Source of the DNA: Paraburkholderia bannensis
GTDB taxonomy: Bacteria; Pseudomonadota; Gammaproteobacteria; Burkholderiales; Burkholderiaceae
Direction: 5' to 3'
Assembly (NCBI RefSeq): GCF_014200455.1
Contig: NZ_JACHBW010000003.1
Location: 62,001-126,000, forward strand
Length of the DNA: 64,000 nucleotides
Part shown: positions 47,737-57,808 of the stretch, piece after piece
Position numbering within the stretch: the first letter of the stretch is position 1
How the letters are laid out: each line of letters opens with the position of its first letter
The notes under the pieces: generated by a model
Told to the model about the DNA's origin: nothing
Database searches by the model: none
Seen by the model: the letters and a program-made list of their open reading frames with translations, nothing else
Program-made: the position numbers and the translations under genes

Positions 47737-47775
47737 GGTTGATGGCGAAGTGACGCGAGGCTGGCGCGAAACGCT

Positions 47776-48576
47776 TCAGGCAGGCTGCACGTGGCCTTCG
47801 GCCGGTTCGGCGTGATAGCCGAGCGATTCGGAAATCGTGAGCGCGGTCTTGCTCAGTTGCCCCAGCCACGAATCCTGCAGGCGGTCTGCGGGAGCAGAGA
47901 GTGACAGGCCTGCCACCAGCTTGCCGGTATCGTCATAGATACCCGCCGCGATACAGCGCACGCCCAGTTCGAGTTCTTCGTTATCGCGCGCGCAGGACTC
48001 CTGGCGCACGTGTGCGAGTTCGCGCTCAAGGCGGCTCAAATCGGTAATGCTATTGCGCGTATGACCGGACAGGCCGGTACGCGTGGCGTAAGCACGCACG
48101 CGCGTCGCTTCGTCGGCGGCCAGGAAGAGCTTGCCAACGGAGGTCAGATGCAGCGGCGCGCGGCCGCCAATGGCGCGCACCACCTGCATGCCCGAGCGTT
48201 CCGAATACGCGCGCTCGATATAAACGATCTCATCGCCCTGGCGTACAGAAAGATTCACTGTCTGACCCGTGAGCCGGTGGAGTTCACGCATGGGCGAAAG
48301 CGCCGCGTCGCGCACCGAAAGGCGCGCTTTGACGAGGTTGCCTAGTTCCAGCAGCCGCATGCCCAGGCGATAGGTGCCGGGGTCCGAGCGATCCACCAGG
48401 CGGCAGCTCACCATGTCGTTGAGAATGCGGTGCGCGGTGGACGGGTGAAGTTCCGTGCGCTGCGCGAGTTCTTTCAGGCTGACCGGATCGGTATGTGCGG
48501 CGAGCGCATCGAGAAGGCGCATCATGCGCTCGATCACCTGAATCGAGGTCTTCGGATCTGGATTGGTGTCGGTCAT
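47776..48576 (-). CDS. IclR family transcriptional regulator
   Basis: A 266-residue IclR-type regulator. N-terminal winged helix: SIQVIERMMRLLDALAAHTDPVSLKELAQRTELHPSTAHRILNDMVSCRLV. The C-terminal effector domain (GAF-like) includes VYIERAYSERSGMQVVRAIGGRAPLHLTSVGKLFLA and ELELGVRCIAAGIYDDTGKLVAGLSLSAP. It is divergent from lutA-lutB, so lactate or a related carboxylate is a plausible effector, though this is inference. The start is at ATG 48576; the frame stays open upstream. Confidence 0.92.
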   Translation of the reverse strand: MTDTNPDPKTSIQVIERMMRLLDALAAHTDPVSLKELAQRTELHPSTAHRILNDMVSCRLVDRSDPGTYRLGMRLLELGNLVKARLSVRDAALSPMRELHRLTGQTVNLSVRQGDEIVYIERAYSERSGMQVVRAIGGRAPLHLTSVGKLFLAADEATRVRAYATRTGLSGHTRNSITDLSRLERELAHVRQESCARDNEELELGVRCIAAGIYDDTGKLVAGLSLSAPADRLQDSWLGQLSKTALTISESLGYHAEPAEGHVQPA

Positions 48577-48633
48577 GGGGGCGTATTCCGGATACTGATT
48601 CGTGTGACGCGGGATGGGCGCGGAAAGCAGAAA

Positions 48634-48656
48634 TTCATTGTATCTCGTATTGTGAA
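48634..48656. promoter_or_regulatory. Candidate IclR operator between the regulator and lutA
   Basis: TTCATTGTATCTCGTATTGTGAA has outer symmetry (TTCA...TGAA) and an inner TA...TA, in the AT-richer part of the divergent gap. The match is imperfect; it is listed only as a likely place for IclR binding. Confidence 0.3.
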
Positions 48657-48778
48657 AAAAGTAAGCGTCTGGCGGAAAGCGGCTGCTGCATTGCGGCAGA
48701 ACCCGCCGGGGGGAGTCCGGCGTTGGTGGAGAAGGCGAAACATCGGATAATCGGGGACGGTTTTCAGGAGGATTTCCC

Positions 48779-49501
48779 ATGCGAGTCGGTCTGTTCGTCA
48801 CCTGTCTCATCGATACGATGCGTCCGGAAATCGGCTTTTCCACGCTCAAGCTGCTCGAAAATGCTGGCTACGAAGTGATCGTGCCGCCCGCGCAAACCTG
48901 CTGTGGTCAGCCGGCCTACAACTCCGGCGAGCGCGCACTGGCGCGTGATCTCGCGGAAAAGACGCTGCGCGAATTCGAACAGTTCGACTATGTGGTGGTG
49001 CCGTCGGGGTCGTGCGGCGGCATGATCCGGGTGCATTTCGGCGATCTGTTCCGGGACGATCCCGAACTCATGGCGCGCTACGGCAAGCTGCGCGGGCGCG
49101 TGTACGAACTGACGGATTTCCTCGTCAACGTCGCGCGCGTAACGTTGCCTGAAGGCGAATTTCGCGGGCCGGTCACGTATCACGATTCCTGTTCGGGCCT
49201 GCGAGAGCTGGGCGTCAAGGCCCAGCCTCGCGAGCTTCTGGCGCAGCGCGGCGTGCAGGTGCAGGAGATGAAGGACTGCGAGCACTGCTGCGGCTTTGGC
49301 GGCACGTTCGCAGTCAAGTACGGCGCGATCTCGACGGCCATCGCCGACGAGAAATGCATGAACGTGCAGGCGAGCGGGGCGGGCACGGTGGTGCTTGGCG
49401 ATCTGGGCTGCATGCTGAACATCGAAGGGCGCTTGCGCCGCACCGGCGACCACAGCACGCGCGTGCTGCACATCGCCCAGGTGCTGGCTGGCGACATTTA
49501 A
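48779..49501 (+). CDS. lutA: LutA/LldE, (Fe-S)-binding subunit of L-lactate oxidation
   Basis: A 240-residue CCG-domain protein. Two cysteine-rich CCG motifs coordinate an Fe-S cluster: TCCGQPAYNSGER with the later GSCGGMIR, and DCEHCCGFGGTFAVKY. The upstream DSCSGLRELGVKAQPRELL segment is also family-typical. It works with LutB in the three-subunit lactate-oxidising enzyme. AGGAGG lies directly ahead of the ATG. It is divergent from the IclR gene and starts an operon with lutB, whose gene begins 78 bases on. Confidence 0.93.
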   Translation: MRVGLFVTCLIDTMRPEIGFSTLKLLENAGYEVIVPPAQTCCGQPAYNSGERALARDLAEKTLREFEQFDYVVVPSGSCGGMIRVHFGDLFRDDPELMARYGKLRGRVYELTDFLVNVARVTLPEGEFRGPVTYHDSCSGLRELGVKAQPRELLAQRGVQVQEMKDCEHCCGFGGTFAVKYGAISTAIADEKCMNVQASGAGTVVLGDLGCMLNIEGRLRRTGDHSTRVLHIAQVLAGDI

Positions 49502-49579
49502 AGACTTCGACCGACACAAAGACCTCGCAAAACTCGCGAAAACCTCGCGAAAACTCGAAAACCCGGGCTCCCACACGCC

Positions 49580-51019
49580 ATGCAAGTCACCTCGATGCAG
49601 TTCAAGGCGCGCGCCGGCCAGAAGCTGGCCGATCAGCGCCTTCAGCACAATCTCAAGAAGCTCTCGACCAAGTTCGTTAGCGCGCGGGCCGAGGCGATCA
49701 CGGCGATCGACTTCGAGGCCACGCGCGCCGCGCTCAAGGAGCGCCGCAATCGCGCGATCGAGAATCTCGACGTGTGGATCGAGCAGTTCGAGGCCGAGGC
49801 GACCCGGCGCGGCGTCACCGTGCTGTTCGCAGAAACGGCGCGCGACGCGGCGAAGCTGGTGGCCGACATCGCCCGCCGGCACGAGGTCCGCAAGGTCATC
49901 AAGACCAAGTCGATGGTGACGGAGGAGATGCAGCTCAACAGCGTGCTCGCGGAGATGGGCGTGCAGTCCATCGAAACGGATCTGGGCGAGTACATCCTGC
50001 AGATCAACAACCACGAGCCGCCCAGCCACATCATCGCGCCGGTGGTCCACAAGGATAAGGACGAGATCGCCGATCTCTTCGCGCGCACCCATGACAAGCC
50101 GCGCCTGACCGAAATTCCCGACATGACGCGCGAGGCGCGTGAAGTATTGCGGCCCCATTTTTTGTCGGCCGATATGGGGGTGACGGGCGGTAACTTCCTC
50201 GTTGCGGAAACCGGCTCGGTCGTGCTGGTCACGAACGAGGGCAACGAAGGCATGTGCACGGTGATGCCGCGCGTGCATGTGGCCGTCACCGGCATCGAAA
50301 AAGTCCTGCCGACACTCGAAGACCTCGCTACAGCCATGCGCTTGCTGCCGCGTTCAGCCACCGGCCAGGCGACGTCGAACTATTTCTCGTTGCTCACGGG
50401 CGCGCGCGGCGCAGGCGACCAGGACGGTCCCGAGCATATGTATGTCGTGCTCGTCGATGGCGGCCGCACCGGTCTGATTGGCGGCGAGTTCCAGGAGATG
50501 CTGCGCTGTATACGGTGCGGCGCGTGCATGAACCACTGCCCGGTCTATCAGAAGGTGGGCGGTCACGCGTATGGCTGGGTCTATCCCGGGCCGATGGGCT
50601 CCGTGCTCACACCCAGCTACGTCGGCATCGACATGGCGCTCGACCTGCCGCAGGCGGCCACCCTCTGCGGCGAGTGCAATAGCGTGTGCCCGGTGGGAAT
50701 TCCGCTTTCCGACCTGCTGCGCAAGCTGCGTGAAAAGCAGACGGAGCGACGCCTGCGCCCCTGGCGTGAACGCGCGGCGCTCGCTGCGTGGGGCTGGCTC
50801 GTGCTGCATCCCACGGCGTATGCGCTGCTCACCAAACTCGGCGTGCGCGTGCTGGAGCGCATGGGCGGCTCGGGGCGGCTGATCCGCAAGATGCCCTTCG
50901 CGCGCGGCTGGACCGATGGGCGCGATATGCCCGCACCCGTTGGCCGGACCTTCCGCGAGCTTTACGCTGCCCGGCATACCCATCTGGATGCCAACGTGGA
51001 AAAGCGCAAGCCGTCCTGA
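49580..51019 (+). CDS. lutB: LutB/LldF, iron-sulfur subunit of L-lactate oxidation
   Basis: A 479-residue protein of the LutB/LldF family. An N-terminal LUD-type domain (about residues 60-300) is followed by two ferredoxin motifs: CIRCGACMNHCPVY (about 312-325) and CGECNSVCPVGIPLS (about 356-370). It passes electrons from lactate oxidation via Fe-S clusters. Lactate utilisation C (lutC) normally completes the set, but no lutC-like frame follows here. An upstream in-frame start is not evident; the ATG at 49580 begins the recognisable protein. Confidence 0.93.
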   Translation: MQVTSMQFKARAGQKLADQRLQHNLKKLSTKFVSARAEAITAIDFEATRAALKERRNRAIENLDVWIEQFEAEATRRGVTVLFAETARDAAKLVADIARRHEVRKVIKTKSMVTEEMQLNSVLAEMGVQSIETDLGEYILQINNHEPPSHIIAPVVHKDKDEIADLFARTHDKPRLTEIPDMTREAREVLRPHFLSADMGVTGGNFLVAETGSVVLVTNEGNEGMCTVMPRVHVAVTGIEKVLPTLEDLATAMRLLPRSATGQATSNYFSLLTGARGAGDQDGPEHMYVVLVDGGRTGLIGGEFQEMLRCIRCGACMNHCPVYQKVGGHAYGWVYPGPMGSVLTPSYVGIDMALDLPQAATLCGECNSVCPVGIPLSDLLRKLREKQTERRLRPWRERAALAAWGWLVLHPTAYALLTKLGVRVLERMGGSGRLIRKMPFARGWTDGRDMPAPVGRTFRELYAARHTHLDANVEKRKPS

Positions 51020-51189
51020 AGCGCCGCCTCTGCGGTGGCGGCGTCAAGCCCAATGGAGCCACTGTTTAATCTGTGACAACAGTGTGTTCGACTTTCCCGG
51101 GTTTTTCCTGATTGCGATTGTCTATATCATTTCGACTGGCGATAGTGCGTTCCAAACTCATCGCCCCACAGTCGATAGAGAGTCGCATC

Positions 51190-51426
51190 ATGAAAAAGAA
51201 AATAGTGGTGTATTGGCCGTTGGCACTGATCGTGCCCCTGGCCGCAATCGCATGGATGCATGCGTGGAATACCGCCGAGCAGCAGTTTCCCCTCGCCGCC
51301 GATCAGGTGAGCGCGGAATTGGCGCGCGCCGTGTCATATGGTCTGGTTGACGATGGCGTGGACATGAAAGCCCCGGTGAAGACGTTGCGCAGTGCAACGC
51401 CGCTGCCGCAGACGAGCGCGATTTAA
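51190..51426 (+). CDS. Small membrane-anchored protein
   Basis: A 78-residue protein with a basic start and one hydrophobic segment (MKKKIVVYWPLALIVPLAAIAWMHAW, residues 1-26), followed by an acidic or neutral periplasmic tail. No family is recognised. The longer in-frame reading from 51112 adds residues without a coding look, so I start at 51190. The Shine-Dalgarno is weak (GAGAG). Confidence 0.5.
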   Translation: MKKKIVVYWPLALIVPLAAIAWMHAWNTAEQQFPLAADQVSAELARAVSYGLVDDGVDMKAPVKTLRSATPLPQTSAI

Positions 51427-51549
51427 TCGCGCCCGGGCGTCGAGTCACGCCAAGCGCGCAAATCGTGCGCTTTGTATAATTGCGGACTAGCCAGCGCGCT
51501 GGCCTGGCCCGGTCGTTTGAAGGCTCGCCCCAATCCCAGGTTTTTGGTG

Positions 51550-52032
51550 ATGACAAAGGTTTCCGTCTGTTTCGTGTGTCTTGGCAACATCTGCCGCTCG
51601 CCGACGGCCGAGGCCGTGATGCGGCAGCTTGTCGACGCCGCCGGGCTGACGGACCGCGTGACGGTCGATTCGGCGGGCACAGGCAACTGGCACGTCGGCG
51701 AGGCGCCCGATGAGCGCTCCCAGCGCGCAGGCGGCAAGCGTGGTTACGATCTCGCGGTGCTGCGCGCGCGCCAGATCGCCGCTCGGGATTTCGACGCGTT
51801 CGATCTGATCGTCGCAATGGACGACGCCAACGTCACGGCACTGCAGCAGGTCGCGCCGGCGTCTGCGCGCGACAAGATCCGCCTGCTGATGGAATTCGCG
51901 CCGAATGCCCAGCAACGCGTGGTTACCGACCCTTATTTCGGCGGCGAGGCGGGTTTCGAAGCCGTACTGGATCAGTGCGAAGCTGCCTGCAGCGGTTTGC
52001 TGGCGGCCTTGCGCCCGCAGCTTGTGGATTGA
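51550..52032 (+). CDS. Low-molecular-weight protein-tyrosine phosphatase
   Basis: A 160-residue enzyme of the LMW-PTP family. The catalytic loop is CLGNICRS (Cys10-X5-Arg16) and the general acid is in VTDPYFGG. It dephosphorylates protein tyrosines in the cytosol; in other bacteria it often partners with a BY-kinase in exopolysaccharide export, but no such kinase is here. It lies upstream of iscR on the same strand with its own space for termination. Confidence 0.92.
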   Translation: MTKVSVCFVCLGNICRSPTAEAVMRQLVDAAGLTDRVTVDSAGTGNWHVGEAPDERSQRAGGKRGYDLAVLRARQIAARDFDAFDLIVAMDDANVTALQQVAPASARDKIRLLMEFAPNAQQRVVTDPYFGGEAGFEAVLDQCEAACSGLLAALRPQLVD

Positions 52033-52143
52033 GGCGGGCGAAGCAAAGTGAAGTCTGAAGTGAACGTGACGGCGCACCATGATGATTCTCTTGCGTCGTT
52101 TTCCCTTTTCGTCAGGCGCGTAATAACCCCCATCGCGGCGCGG

Positions 52144-52195
52144 ATACTTGACTAAACTAGTCATGTATTTATACTTGACGAAAATTGTCGAGAAT
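52144..52195 (+). promoter_or_regulatory. iscR promoter with two tandem IscR type-1 boxes
   Basis: Box 1 (52144-52168) begins ATACTTGACTAAACTAGTC and matches the known 25-bp IscR type-1 consensus at about 23 positions. Box 2 (52171-52195, beginning ATACTTGACGAAAATTGTC) matches less well. The sigma-70 elements TTGACT (52148-52153) and TATACT (52170-52175), 16 apart, lie inside the boxes, so [2Fe-2S]-IscR binding would block RNA polymerase. This is the classic Fe-S autorepression arrangement. Confidence 0.85.
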
Positions 52196-52212
52196 TGCGG
52201 TTCCCCTACATC

Positions 52213-52746
52213 ATGAGACTCACCACTAAAGGCCGTTTCGCCGTCACGGCGATGATCGACCTGGCTCTGCGCCAGGAGCAGGGCCCGGTGACGCTTGCGG
52301 GTATCAGCCAGCGCCAGCACATTTCGCTGTCGTACCTCGAACAGCTGTTCGGCAAGCTGCGCCGTCATGAAATCGTCGAATCGGTCCGCGGGCCGGGCGG
52401 CGGCTACAACCTCGCGCGCCGCGCGGAGGAAGTCACGGTTGCGGACATCATCATTGCCGTGGATGAGCCGCTCGACGCCACCCAGTGTGGCGGCAAGGGC
52501 GCCTGCGAAGGCACCAAGCAGCACGACGGCCACTGCATGACGCACGAACTCTGGTCGACGCTGAACCAGAAGATGGTCGAGTACCTCGATTCGGTGTCGC
52601 TCAAGGATCTGGTGGACAAGCAGCGCGCCCGCGAAGGCGCAGCGCCCGCCGTCCTGCGCGACCGCCGCACCGAGTCGCCCGCGGTGGAGCCGGTGAGGGC
52701 GGTGCCGCTCGGGCCGAACTCGATCTTCAACATGGCGAGTTCATGA
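52213..52746 (+). CDS. iscR: Fe-S cluster regulator IscR
   Basis: A 177-residue Rrf2-family regulator: MRLTTKGRFAVTAMIDLALR begins the winged helix, with LSYLEQLFGKLRRHEIVESVRGPGGGYNLAR as the recognition region and wing. Cluster ligands lie in CGGKGACEGTKQHDGHCMTH (three Cys and a His). With a [2Fe-2S] cluster it represses the isc operon; without it, it activates the suf and other genes in relatives. I place the start at ATG 52213 rather than the upstream in-frame ATG at 52195. It heads the iscRSUA run. Confidence 0.97.
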   Translation: MRLTTKGRFAVTAMIDLALRQEQGPVTLAGISQRQHISLSYLEQLFGKLRRHEIVESVRGPGGGYNLARRAEEVTVADIIIAVDEPLDATQCGGKGACEGTKQHDGHCMTHELWSTLNQKMVEYLDSVSLKDLVDKQRAREGAAPAVLRDRRTESPAVEPVRAVPLGPNSIFNMASS

Positions 52747-52843
52747 GCGCATAGCGCGCCGCACCCCGCCACCGCACGAACGCCGCACGAACGCAATACA
52801 CAGCACAGTACACGCGCAGCACCCAGATTCCCCGGAGCGATAG

Positions 52844-54067
52844 ATGAACAACGATATTCCCCACCTGCCCATCTACATGGACTACAGCGCGACGACGCCG
52901 GTCGATCCGCGTGTGGTGGACAAGATGATTCCGTACCTGCGCGAGCAGTTCGGCAATCCGGCGTCGCGCAGCCACGCCTACGGCTGGGACGCGGAACGTG
53001 CGGTCGAGGAAGCGCGCGAGCAGGTCGCTGCGCTCGTCAACGCCGACCCGCGCGAAATCATCTGGACCTCCGGCGCAACCGAATCGGACAACCTGGCGAT
53101 CAAGGGTGCTGCGCACTTCTACAAGAGCAAGGGCAAGCACATCATCACGGTGAAGACCGAGCACAAGGCCGTGCTCGACACCTGCCGCGAGCTTGAGCGC
53201 GAAGGCTACGAAGTCACGTATCTGTCGGTCAAGGACGACGGTCTGATCGACCTCGAAGCGTTCAAGGGCGCGATTCGCCCCGACACGATCCTCGTTTCCG
53301 TGATGCACGTGAACAACGAGATCGGCGTGATCCAGGATATCGAAACGATCGGCGAGATCTGCCGCGAAAAGGGCATCGTTTTCCACGTCGACGCTGCGCA
53401 ATCGACGGGCAAGGCGCCCATCGACCTGCAAAAGCTCAAGGTCGACCTGATGTCGTTCTCGGCGCACAAGACCTACGGCCCGAAGGGCATCGGCGCGCTG
53501 TACGTGCGCCGCAAGCCGCGTATCCGTATCGAAGCGCAGATGCACGGCGGCGGTCATGAGCGCGGCATGCGCTCGGGCACGCTGGCGACGCACCAGATCG
53601 TCGGCATGGGCGAGGCGTTCCGTATCGCGCGCGAAGAGATGGCCACGGAAAACGAGCGGGTGCGCATGCTGCGCGACCGCCTGCTCAAGGGTCTCTCGGA
53701 AATCGAAGAAACCTACGTGAACGGCGACATGGAAAAGCGTGTCCCGCACAACCTGAACATCAGCTTCAACTTCGTCGAAGGCGAGTCGCTGATCATGGCG
53801 GTCAAGGACGTGGCGGTGTCGTCGGGTTCGGCCTGTACTTCGGCTTCGCTGGAACCGTCGTACGTGCTGCGCGCGCTCGGCCGCAACGACGAACTGGCGC
53901 ACAGCTCGATCCGCTTCACGGTGGGCCGTTTCACCACCGAACAGGATGTGGACTACGTCATCAACCTGCTGAAGACGAAGATCGCCAAGCTGCGCGAACT
54001 GTCGCCGCTGTGGGAGATGCATCAGGATGGCATCGATCTTTCGACGATCCAGTGGGCAGCCCACTAA
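52844..54067 (+). CDS. iscS: Cysteine desulfurase IscS
   Basis: A 407-residue PLP enzyme that releases sulfur from cysteine and hands it to IscU and to tRNA-modifying enzymes. The PLP lysine is Lys209 in [10 protein letters not shown], and the mobile catalytic Cys331 lies in [19 protein letters not shown]. The N-terminus [17 protein letters not shown] is typical of class V aminotransferase-type desulfurases. It begins 97 bases after iscR. Confidence 0.98.
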   Translation: MNNDIPHLPIYMDYSATTPVDPRVVDKMIPYLREQFGNPASRSHAYGWDAERAVEEAREQVAALVNADPREIIWTSGATESDNLAIKGAAHFYKSKGKHIITVKTEHKAVLDTCRELEREGYEVTYLSVKDDGLIDLEAFKGAIRPDTILVSVMHVNNEIGVIQDIETIGEICREKGIVFHVDAAQSTGKAPIDLQKLKVDLMSFSAHKTYGPKGIGALYVRRKPRIRIEAQMHGGGHERGMRSGTLATHQIVGMGEAFRIAREEMATENERVRMLRDRLLKGLSEIEETYVNGDMEKRVPHNLNISFNFVEGESLIMAVKDVAVSSGSACTSASLEPSYVLRALGRNDELAHSSIRFTVGRFTTEQDVDYVINLLKTKIAKLRELSPLWEMHQDGIDLSTIQWAAH

Positions 54068-54164
54068 GCGGCCCGCTAAGCAACGCGCCGTTAAGAGCGA
54101 ATCTCGACCCGGCCGCAGCGCACATTGAAATGCAGCGCTGCCAACGAATTGAAGGAGTTTGATC

Positions 54165-54566
54165 ATGGCATATAGCGACAAGGTTCTGGACCACTACGAA
54201 AACCCGCGTAACGTCGGCTCGTTCGCGAAAGACGACGACGCAGTCGGCACGGGCATGGTCGGCGCGCCGGCGTGCGGCGACGTGATGAAGCTGCAGATCC
54301 GCGTGGGCGCGGACGGCGTGATCGAAGACGCGAAGTTCAAGACCTATGGCTGCGGCTCGGCCATCGCGTCGAGCTCGCTCGTCACGGAATGGGTCAAGGG
54401 CAAGACGCTCGATCAGGCGCTCTCGATCAAGAACACGCAGATCGCCGAAGAACTGGCGCTGCCGCCGGTGAAGATCCACTGCTCGATCCTCGCGGAAGAC
54501 GCGATCAAGGCAGCGGTCGCCGACTACAAGCAACGCCACACGGCAGACGCGAAGGTCGACGCCTGA
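54165..54566 (+). CDS. iscU: Fe-S scaffold IscU
   Basis: A 133-residue scaffold on which [2Fe-2S] clusters are built. The three cluster cysteines lie in GAPACGD, TYGCGSA and KIHCSIL. The HscA recognition motif LPPVK is present just before the third cysteine. GAAGGAG precedes ATG 54165. Confidence 0.98.
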   Translation: MAYSDKVLDHYENPRNVGSFAKDDDAVGTGMVGAPACGDVMKLQIRVGADGVIEDAKFKTYGCGSAIASSSLVTEWVKGKTLDQALSIKNTQIAEELALPPVKIHCSILAEDAIKAAVADYKQRHTADAKVDA

Positions 54567-54745
54567 AACGTCGGCAGGCGAGCGCGCGGCACGGTCCGCG
54601 CGGGCGGGACAACGGTGCGCCATGGGGTGCGCCGTTGCGGATGAACGATCTGGATGCAGGCAGCCTGCGCCATGTCGAGACGATGCAGGCGCAAGTCTGC
54701 GGGCGCAAGCTGGAAGCGCACGGCATGAAACGAGGCGAGAACGTT

Positions 54746-55069
54746 ATGGCAATTTCGTTGACTGAAAAAGCGGCACAGCACGTGCAGAAGTATCTGACCC
54801 GTCGCGGCAAGGGCGTCGGCCTGCGCCTGGGCGTGCGCACCACGGGCTGTTCGGGTCTGGCGTACAAGCTGGAATACGTCGATGAACTGGCGGCGGAGGA
54901 CAACGTGTTCGAAAGCCATGGCGTGAAGGTCATCGTCGATCCCAAGAGCTTGTCGTATATCGACGGCACGCAGCTCGACTTCGTGCGCGAAGGCCTCAAC
55001 GAGGGCTTCAAGTTCAACAACCCGAACGTGAAGGACGAGTGCGGTTGCGGCGAGTCCTTCCGCGTGTAA
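54746..55069 (+). CDS. iscA: Fe-S assembly protein IscA
   Basis: A 107-residue A-type carrier that receives clusters from IscU and delivers them to apoproteins. The three conserved cysteines are in TTGCSG and DECGCGESF. It starts 180 bases after iscU, a longer gap than is usual. A rho-independent terminator follows its stop, splitting iscRSUA from hscBA-fdx-iscX. Confidence 0.97.
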   Translation: MAISLTEKAAQHVQKYLTRRGKGVGLRLGVRTTGCSGLAYKLEYVDELAAEDNVFESHGVKVIVDPKSLSYIDGTQLDFVREGLNEGFKFNNPNVKDECGCGESFRV

Positions 55070-55086
55070 GTCCGCGCATTGCGGTG

Positions 55087-55111
55087 AAAAGGCGGCCTGT
55101 GCCGCCTTTTT
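55087..55111 (+). terminator. Internal terminator between iscA and hscB
   Basis: Stem AAAAGGCGGC/GCCGCCTTTT with a four-base loop, followed by T5. It lies 18 bases past iscA and would leave hscB-hscA-fdx-iscX dependent on read-through or another promoter. Confidence 0.85.
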
Positions 55112-55146
55112 GATTTTTCAAAGCCCCACACACTACGTTCGATCCG

Positions 55147-55692
55147 ATGGCCTCGCTCTCTTCGCTTTCCTCGCTGAACGACAGCCATTTCGTGCTGTTC
55201 GGCCTGAACGAGCAGTTCGCGCTCGATGCCGACGCGCTCGATCACGCCTATCGCACCGTGCAGGCGCAGGTGCACCCCGATCGCTTCGCGGCGGCGGGCG
55301 AAGCGCAAAAGCGCGTCGCGATGCAATGGGCCACGCGCGCCAACGAGGCGTATCAGACGCTGCGCGACCCGCTCAAGCGCGCGAAGTACATGTTGCATCT
55401 GCGCGGCATCGACGTCGGCGCCGAGAACAACACGGCGATGGAACCCGCCTTCCTGATGCAGCAGATGGAGTGGCGCGAGGAGATCGAGGACGCGGTGGGC
55501 GCGAAGAACGTCGATGCGCTCGATGCGCTCGCCCGCGACCTGCGCGAGGATGAACGCGTGCGTTTGACGAAGCTTGGCGCGCTGCTCGACAGCGGCTCGA
55601 ACCAGCCGGCGGCCGAAGCCGTGCGCCAGTTGATGTTCATCGAGCGCGTGGCGGCCGAAGTCGAAACACAGATCGAGCGGCTGGAAGGCTAA
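55147..55692 (+). CDS. hscB: Fe-S co-chaperone HscB
   Basis: A 181-residue J-type co-chaperone that brings IscU to HscA. The N-terminal J domain has the HPD motif (VHPDRFA) and the C-terminal helical domain binds IscU. It starts 36 bases after the iscA terminator. Confidence 0.97.
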   Translation: MASLSSLSSLNDSHFVLFGLNEQFALDADALDHAYRTVQAQVHPDRFAAAGEAQKRVAMQWATRANEAYQTLRDPLKRAKYMLHLRGIDVGAENNTAMEPAFLMQQMEWREEIEDAVGAKNVDALDALARDLREDERVRLTKLGALLDSGSNQPAAEAVRQLMFIERVAAEVETQIERLEG

Positions 55693-55768
55693 AGCGTAGA
55701 ACCCCGGATACAAGGGCCACGGATGGCGCGCTTCGCGCGACGCCTGCGGCCGCTAACAGAACACTCAG

Positions 55769-57640
55769 ATGGCACTACTGCAAATTTCCGAACCCGGCAT
55801 GGCGCCGGCGCCGCATCAGCGGCGGCTGGCTGTCGGCATCGACCTCGGCACGACGAACTCGCTGGTCGCCGCGGTGCGCAGCGGCGTGCCCGACGTGCTG
55901 CCCGACGAGGACGGCCACGTGCTGCTGCCCTCCGTCGTGCGCTATCTGGCGAACGGCGGCCGTCGCATCGGCCGTGCCGCCAAGGCCGAAGCCGCTACCG
56001 ATCCGCGCAACACCATTGTCTCGGTCAAGCGCTTCATGGGCCGGGGCAAGGCTGATGTCGAAGGCGCGGCCAATGCCCCCTACGACTTCATCGACGCGCC
56101 GGGCATGGTGCAGATTCAGACCGTGGACGGTGTGAAGAGCCCGGTCGAAGTCTCGGCGGAAATCCTCGCGACGCTGCGTCAGCGCGCCGAAGATTCGCTC
56201 GGCGACGATCTGGTCGGCGCCGTCATCACCGTGCCCGCGTATTTCGACGAAGCGCAGCGCCAGGCAACCAAGGACGCCGCGCGTCTGGCCGGCCTGAACG
56301 TGCTGCGCCTGCTCAACGAGCCGACCGCAGCGGCGATTGCCTATGGCCTCGACAACGGTTCGGAAGGACTCTACGCGGTCTACGATCTCGGTGGCGGCAC
56401 CTTCGACCTGTCGATCCTCAAGCTCACCAAGGGCGTGTTCGAGGTGCTGGCAGCCGGCGGCGACTCGGCGCTCGGCGGCGACGATTTCGACCAGGCAGTG
56501 TTCGCCTATGTGCTGGAGCAGGCGGGTATCGAGCGCGCGGCGCTCGCGCCCGAGGACGTGCGACTGTTGCTCGACCGCGCGCGCGACGCCAAGGAAGCGC
56601 TGTCTTCGGCGCCCGAAGCGCGTATCGAACTCACGCTTTCGAATGGCGCGGCGATTGCCGTGACGATCGACGAGGCGCGCTTCGAAGCGCTCACGCAGGC
56701 GCTGGTGCAGCGCACGCTCGCGCCCACGAAGAAGGCCCTGCGCGACGCCAAGGTCGGCGCGCAGGACGTCAAGGGCGTGGTGCTGGTGGGCGGCGCGACG
56801 CGCATGCCGGTGATCCGCCGTGCGGTCGAGCAGTTCTTCGGCCAGCCGCCGCTGATCAATCTCGACCCGGATCAGGTCGTGGCGCTCGGCGCGGCGATTC
56901 AGGCGGATTTGCTCGCGGGCAATCGTGGCGGCGACGACGACTGGCTGCTGCTCGACGTGATCCCGCTGTCGCTGGGCGTGGAAACGATGGGCGGTCTGGT
57001 CGAGAAGATCATTCCGCGCAATTCGACCATTCCGGTCGCGCGCGCGCAGGACTTCACGACTTTCAAGGACGGCCAGACGGCCATGGCGATCCACGTGGTG
57101 CAGGGCGAGCGCGAGCTCGTCTCCGACTGCCGGTCGCTGGCGCGTTTCGAGCTGCGCGGCATTCCGCCGATGGCGGCGGGCGCGGCGCGCATCCGCGTGA
57201 CGTACCAGGTGGACGCGGACGGCCTGCTGTCGGTGTTTGCGCGCGAACAGCTGTCGGGCGTCGAGGCGTCGGTGGTGGTGAAGCCGTCCTACGGTCTCGC
57301 CGATGACGACATCGCGAAGATGCTCGAAGACAGCTTCAAGACCGCAGATATCGACATGCGTGCACGTGCGCAGGTCGAAGCGCAGGTCGAAGCGCAGCGC
57401 GTGATCGAAGCGACGCAATCGGCGCTGGCCGCCGACGGCGAACTGCTCGACGACGACGAGCGCGTGGAACTCGACAAGCTGGTGGCGGCCCTGGCGCAGA
57501 TCGCGCAGAGCGAGGACACCGACGGCATCGAAGCGGCCACCAAGGCGTTGGCCGAAGGCACCGATGAGTTCGCGGCCCGCCGCATGAACAAGGGCATCAA
57601 GCGCGCGCTGGCGGGCAAGAAGCTCGACGAGATCGGTTGA
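55769..57640 (+). CDS. hscA: Fe-S chaperone HscA
   Basis: A 623-residue specialised Hsp70. The ATPase domain opens with [16 protein letters not shown] and contains [10 protein letters not shown]. The substrate-binding domain follows. It uses ATP to release clusters from IscU, recognising LPPVK. It starts 76 bases after hscB. Confidence 0.98.
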   Translation: MALLQISEPGMAPAPHQRRLAVGIDLGTTNSLVAAVRSGVPDVLPDEDGHVLLPSVVRYLANGGRRIGRAAKAEAATDPRNTIVSVKRFMGRGKADVEGAANAPYDFIDAPGMVQIQTVDGVKSPVEVSAEILATLRQRAEDSLGDDLVGAVITVPAYFDEAQRQATKDAARLAGLNVLRLLNEPTAAAIAYGLDNGSEGLYAVYDLGGGTFDLSILKLTKGVFEVLAAGGDSALGGDDFDQAVFAYVLEQAGIERAALAPEDVRLLLDRARDAKEALSSAPEARIELTLSNGAAIAVTIDEARFEALTQALVQRTLAPTKKALRDAKVGAQDVKGVVLVGGATRMPVIRRAVEQFFGQPPLINLDPDQVVALGAAIQADLLAGNRGGDDDWLLLDVIPLSLGVETMGGLVEKIIPRNSTIPVARAQDFTTFKDGQTAMAIHVVQGERELVSDCRSLARFELRGIPPMAAGAARIRVTYQVDADGLLSVFAREQLSGVEASVVVKPSYGLADDDIAKMLEDSFKTADIDMRARAQVEAQVEAQRVIEATQSALAADGELLDDDERVELDKLVAALAQIAQSEDTDGIEAATKALAEGTDEFAARRMNKGIKRALAGKKLDEIG

Positions 57641-57808
57641 AAGCGTGGCTAGACGGGCGGCCCGCGCGCCTCAAGGCGCATCGGTCTGAACCCGCGCTCT
57701 GCGTGCTTTCCCGATGCAGCGAAGGGCGCGACGTTAGTAAAATGGGTGTGCCGCCGTCGGCTGACGGGGCGTGCCCGATATGACAAGTTTTGGATTACGG
57801 AAATCAGA

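Noticed and set aside
51022..51044. Hairpin CGCCGCC/GGCGGCG after lutB
   Set aside because: Short stem without a T-run; not convincing as a terminator.
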